This document shows positions 6,396 through 7,355 of a DNA stretch of 7,355 nucleotides, in pieces. Origin of the DNA: Sulfurovum sp. bin170 (GTDB taxonomy: Bacteria; Campylobacterota; Campylobacteria; Campylobacterales; Sulfurovaceae); assembly GCF_010892395.1 (NCBI RefSeq), contig NZ_JAACKB010000397.1:1-7355 (forward strand), written 5' to 3'. The notes beneath the pieces were generated by a model. That model worked only from the letters and a program-made list of their open reading frames with translations, was not told the DNA's origin and searched no databases. Within the stretch, counting starts at the first letter, position 1, and every line of letters starts with the position of its first letter. The position numbers and the translations under genes are program-made.

Positions 6396-6426
6396 AAGAG
6401 TAGGGGCAGACCCCTAATCTGCTCTT
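6396..6426. repeat. REP-like palindrome (GTAG plus GGGG/CCCC hairpin)
   Basis: TAGGGG (6401-6406) and CCCCTA (6411-6416) form a six-pair stem around the loop CAGA. AAGAG (6396-6400) can pair with CTCTT (6422-6426) outside it. An alternative pairing joins GCAGA (6406-6410) with TCTGC (6418-6422). A GTAG tetranucleotide (6400-6403) at the foot of an imperfect palindrome is the layout of classical REP sequences. It lies 12 bases past the stop of the 66-residue gene but has no T-run on the minus strand, so it is a poor intrinsic terminator. It could still protect the 3' end of that transcript or act as an operator for the rluB promoter. Confidence 0.5.
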
Positions 6427-6438
6427 GGAGATATTAAA

Positions 6439-6639
6439 TTATTTATGATATTTTATGGATGTAGCATCAGAGACTATACCTGTTGCCCCATCAACATGAA
6501 AAGTATGAGTTGTTTCACTATCTATATCATCGTCAGCACATTGATATGATACTCGAGAAAGAATATTACCAATAATACCTCCAATTAGTGCAGATAAAAT
6601 GATAACAGTTATTATAATAATTGGTGTTGATTCGAACAT
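6439..6639 (-). CDS. Small single-pass membrane protein with SExTHxxHxD motif
   Basis: A 66-residue product that I cannot assign to a named family. Residues 6-29 form one hydrophobic span (PIIIITVIILSALIGGIIGNIL) with Gly pairs typical of helix packing. The short polar tail carries C34, an acidic stretch DDDID (36-40) and SETTHTFHVD at 41-50. The last motif recurs in the neighbouring 151-residue protein. AGGAG on the minus strand lies five bases before the ATG, which makes a real gene likely despite the small size. The positively charged SRV after the span would favour an inside tail by the positive-inside rule, but the signal is weak. Cys, His and Asp in the tail could bind a metal; that is only a possibility. 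It lies downstream of a strong hairpin, so it is probably transcribed from its own promoter. Confidence 0.75.
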   Translation of the reverse strand: MFESTPIIIITVIILSALIGGIIGNILSRVSYQCADDDIDSETTHTFHVDGATGIVSDATSIKYHK

Positions 6640-6686
6640 ATTAACTCCTGTTTATAAATATTATTTTTAGTGTAATAATTTATCCA

Positions 6687-6692
6687 ATTATA
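6687..6692 (-). promoter_or_regulatory. -10 box for the 66-residue membrane protein gene
   Basis: A perfect TATAAT on the minus strand, about 48 bases before the ATG at 6639. The surroundings are extremely AT-rich and no -35 is clear, so the match carries limited weight. Confidence 0.35.
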
Positions 6693-6783
6693 ATATTATT
6701 TAACTAAAATATTCCTAATTTATATATAAAAAGTGTTGAAAAAGTTATATGTGGTCTATTCTTACATGTGATTGTATGTGAAT

Positions 6784-6812
6784 AATAGACTAAAAAGAGT
6801 TTTTAGTCTATT
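6784..6812 (-). terminator. Strong hairpin terminator after the HHH-domain gene
   Basis: A perfect 13-pair inverted repeat (6784-6796 with 6800-6812) encloses a three-base loop, 15 bases past the stop at 6828. On the minus strand the T-richness comes mainly from the descending arm (TTTTT) and a short ATT after the stem. On the plus strand a better TTT follows, so it may work in both directions. No plus-strand gene reads into it within the window. Confidence 0.7.
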
Positions 6813-6827
6813 TTTATAAAAGTTTGA

Positions 6828-7283
6828 TTAATGTTTTTTTGCAACTCTTTTGGAGTATTCGGTACTTTTACCCTCTGCTAAATCTTTAGCTTGTCCTCTC
6901 CAATCTTCCCTCTCTATCTTGCCTGGAAAATAGATTGTACTGTTCATCCATTTTATCTCTTCATCTGTCCAGTTTGCAATTTGGTCGAAATGGTAGATAC
7001 CATTCTCGTTTAACACTCCCTCCATAACCTTTCCCACACCCTTAATAAGTTGTAGATTATCTTTAGCTCCATCTCTTGGCTCTTCTAGCTGTTCAGGTTT
7101 TTTACCATCTTTATCCATTGATAGGTTTTCACTATTTGACTCTTTTTTATCTATATGCAACTCATGCGTTGCCTCTGATTCTCTATGGCAGTTGTCTATA
7201 TTGTCAGATTTTGAGTTAAAAAGATACAAAATAACTCCGATAATAAGTATGGCAAGTATAGCGTAGATTAAAGTCTCCATCAT
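6828..7283 (-). CDS. Membrane-anchored helix-hairpin-helix protein with SExTHxxHxD motif
   Basis: The product of 151 residues has three parts. A membrane span lies at about 4-22 (TLIYAILAILIIGVILYLF). A hydrophilic linker follows with C32, SEATHELHID at 36-45 and a Lys/Glu-rich stretch to about 74. The C-terminal domain, 75-138, opens with DNLQLIKGVGKVMEGVLNENG, a helix-hairpin-helix, and continues with IYHFDQIANWTDEEI and FPGKIEREDWRGQAKDLAEG. That last portion is the HHH_5-type domain widespread at the C-termini of proteobacterial membrane or ribosomal-protein-fused proteins, whose role is not settled. HHH modules often contact DNA or partner proteins. AAAGGAA precedes two adjacent ATGs (7283 and 7280), and either may start the protein. 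The gene has its own -10 box and terminator, so it is probably monocistronic. Confidence 0.82.
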   Translation of the reverse strand: MMETLIYAILAILIIGVILYLFNSKSDNIDNCHRESEATHELHIDKKESNSENLSMDKDGKKPEQLEEPRDGAKDNLQLIKGVGKVMEGVLNENGIYHFDQIANWTDEEIKWMNSTIYFPGKIEREDWRGQAKDLAEGKSTEYSKRVAKKH

Positions 7284-7313
7284 AATATTCCTTTGAAATT
7301 GTTTAGTATTTAT

Positions 7314-7319
7314 ATTATA
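7314..7319 (-). promoter_or_regulatory. -10 box for the HHH-domain membrane protein gene
   Basis: A perfect TATAAT on the minus strand. Transcription near 7307 would give a leader of about 24 bases before the ATG at 7283. No convincing -35 box is seen before the window edge. Confidence 0.45.
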
Positions 7320-7355
7320 ATGATTTTAAAATAAAATATCCTTAAAAATTACCTA

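Noticed and set aside
6396..6426. Intrinsic terminator for the 66-residue gene
   Set aside because: The stem is G+C-rich but no T-run follows on the minus strand. A termination role is possible but not shown.

Overview
The window is AT-rich and densely packed with bacterial genes. The mix of a RarA ATPase, an RluB/RsuA-type pseudouridine synthase, a DUF945-like envelope protein and short leaders with AGGAG ribosome sites would fit a Campylobacterota genome (Sulfurimonas/Sulfurovum-like). That placement is an inference from overall character, not from a marker gene. No rRNA, tRNA, CRISPR array or transposase gene is visible.

Layout, left to right. (1) Positions 1-215 hold the start of a minus-strand gene that runs off the left edge. 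(2) After a 162-base divergent spacer, a tightly coupled plus-strand pair (378-2134) encodes both subunits of an adenosylcobalamin-dependent glutamate mutase (GlmS/GlmE type). (3) One base beyond lies the end of a convergent minus-strand gene for a membrane-anchored DUF945/YdgA-like protein (2136-3476). (4) The 177-base spacer upstream of that gene contains a compact repeat-like element that can fold as a three-way junction (3584-3634). (5) A minus-strand operon (6349 down to 3654) carries rluB, rarA and a membrane-anchored protein with a GT51 peptidoglycan glycosyltransferase fold but degenerate catalytic motifs. It is driven by an extended -10 promoter that abuts a REP-like palindrome. (6) Two minus-strand genes for small single-pass membrane proteins (6439-6639 and 6828-7283) follow. 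They share a juxtamembrane SExTHxxHxD motif, and the longer one ends in a helix-hairpin-helix domain. A strong hairpin separates them.

How the genes fit together. GlmS (cobalamin domain) and GlmE (substrate-binding barrel) together would interconvert L-glutamate and (2S,3S)-3-methylaspartate. Residues corresponding to the known substrate and cofactor contacts of GlmE are all present, so an active enzyme is likely, yet no reactivating factor (GlmL/MutL) or methylaspartate ammonia-lyase is nearby. The rluB-rarA-GT51-like cluster combines ribosome modification, replication-fork maintenance and an envelope protein, which looks like ordinary operon packing rather than a pathway. The least explained parts are the pseudo-GT51 protein, the two motif-sharing membrane proteins and the two palindromic intergenic elements.
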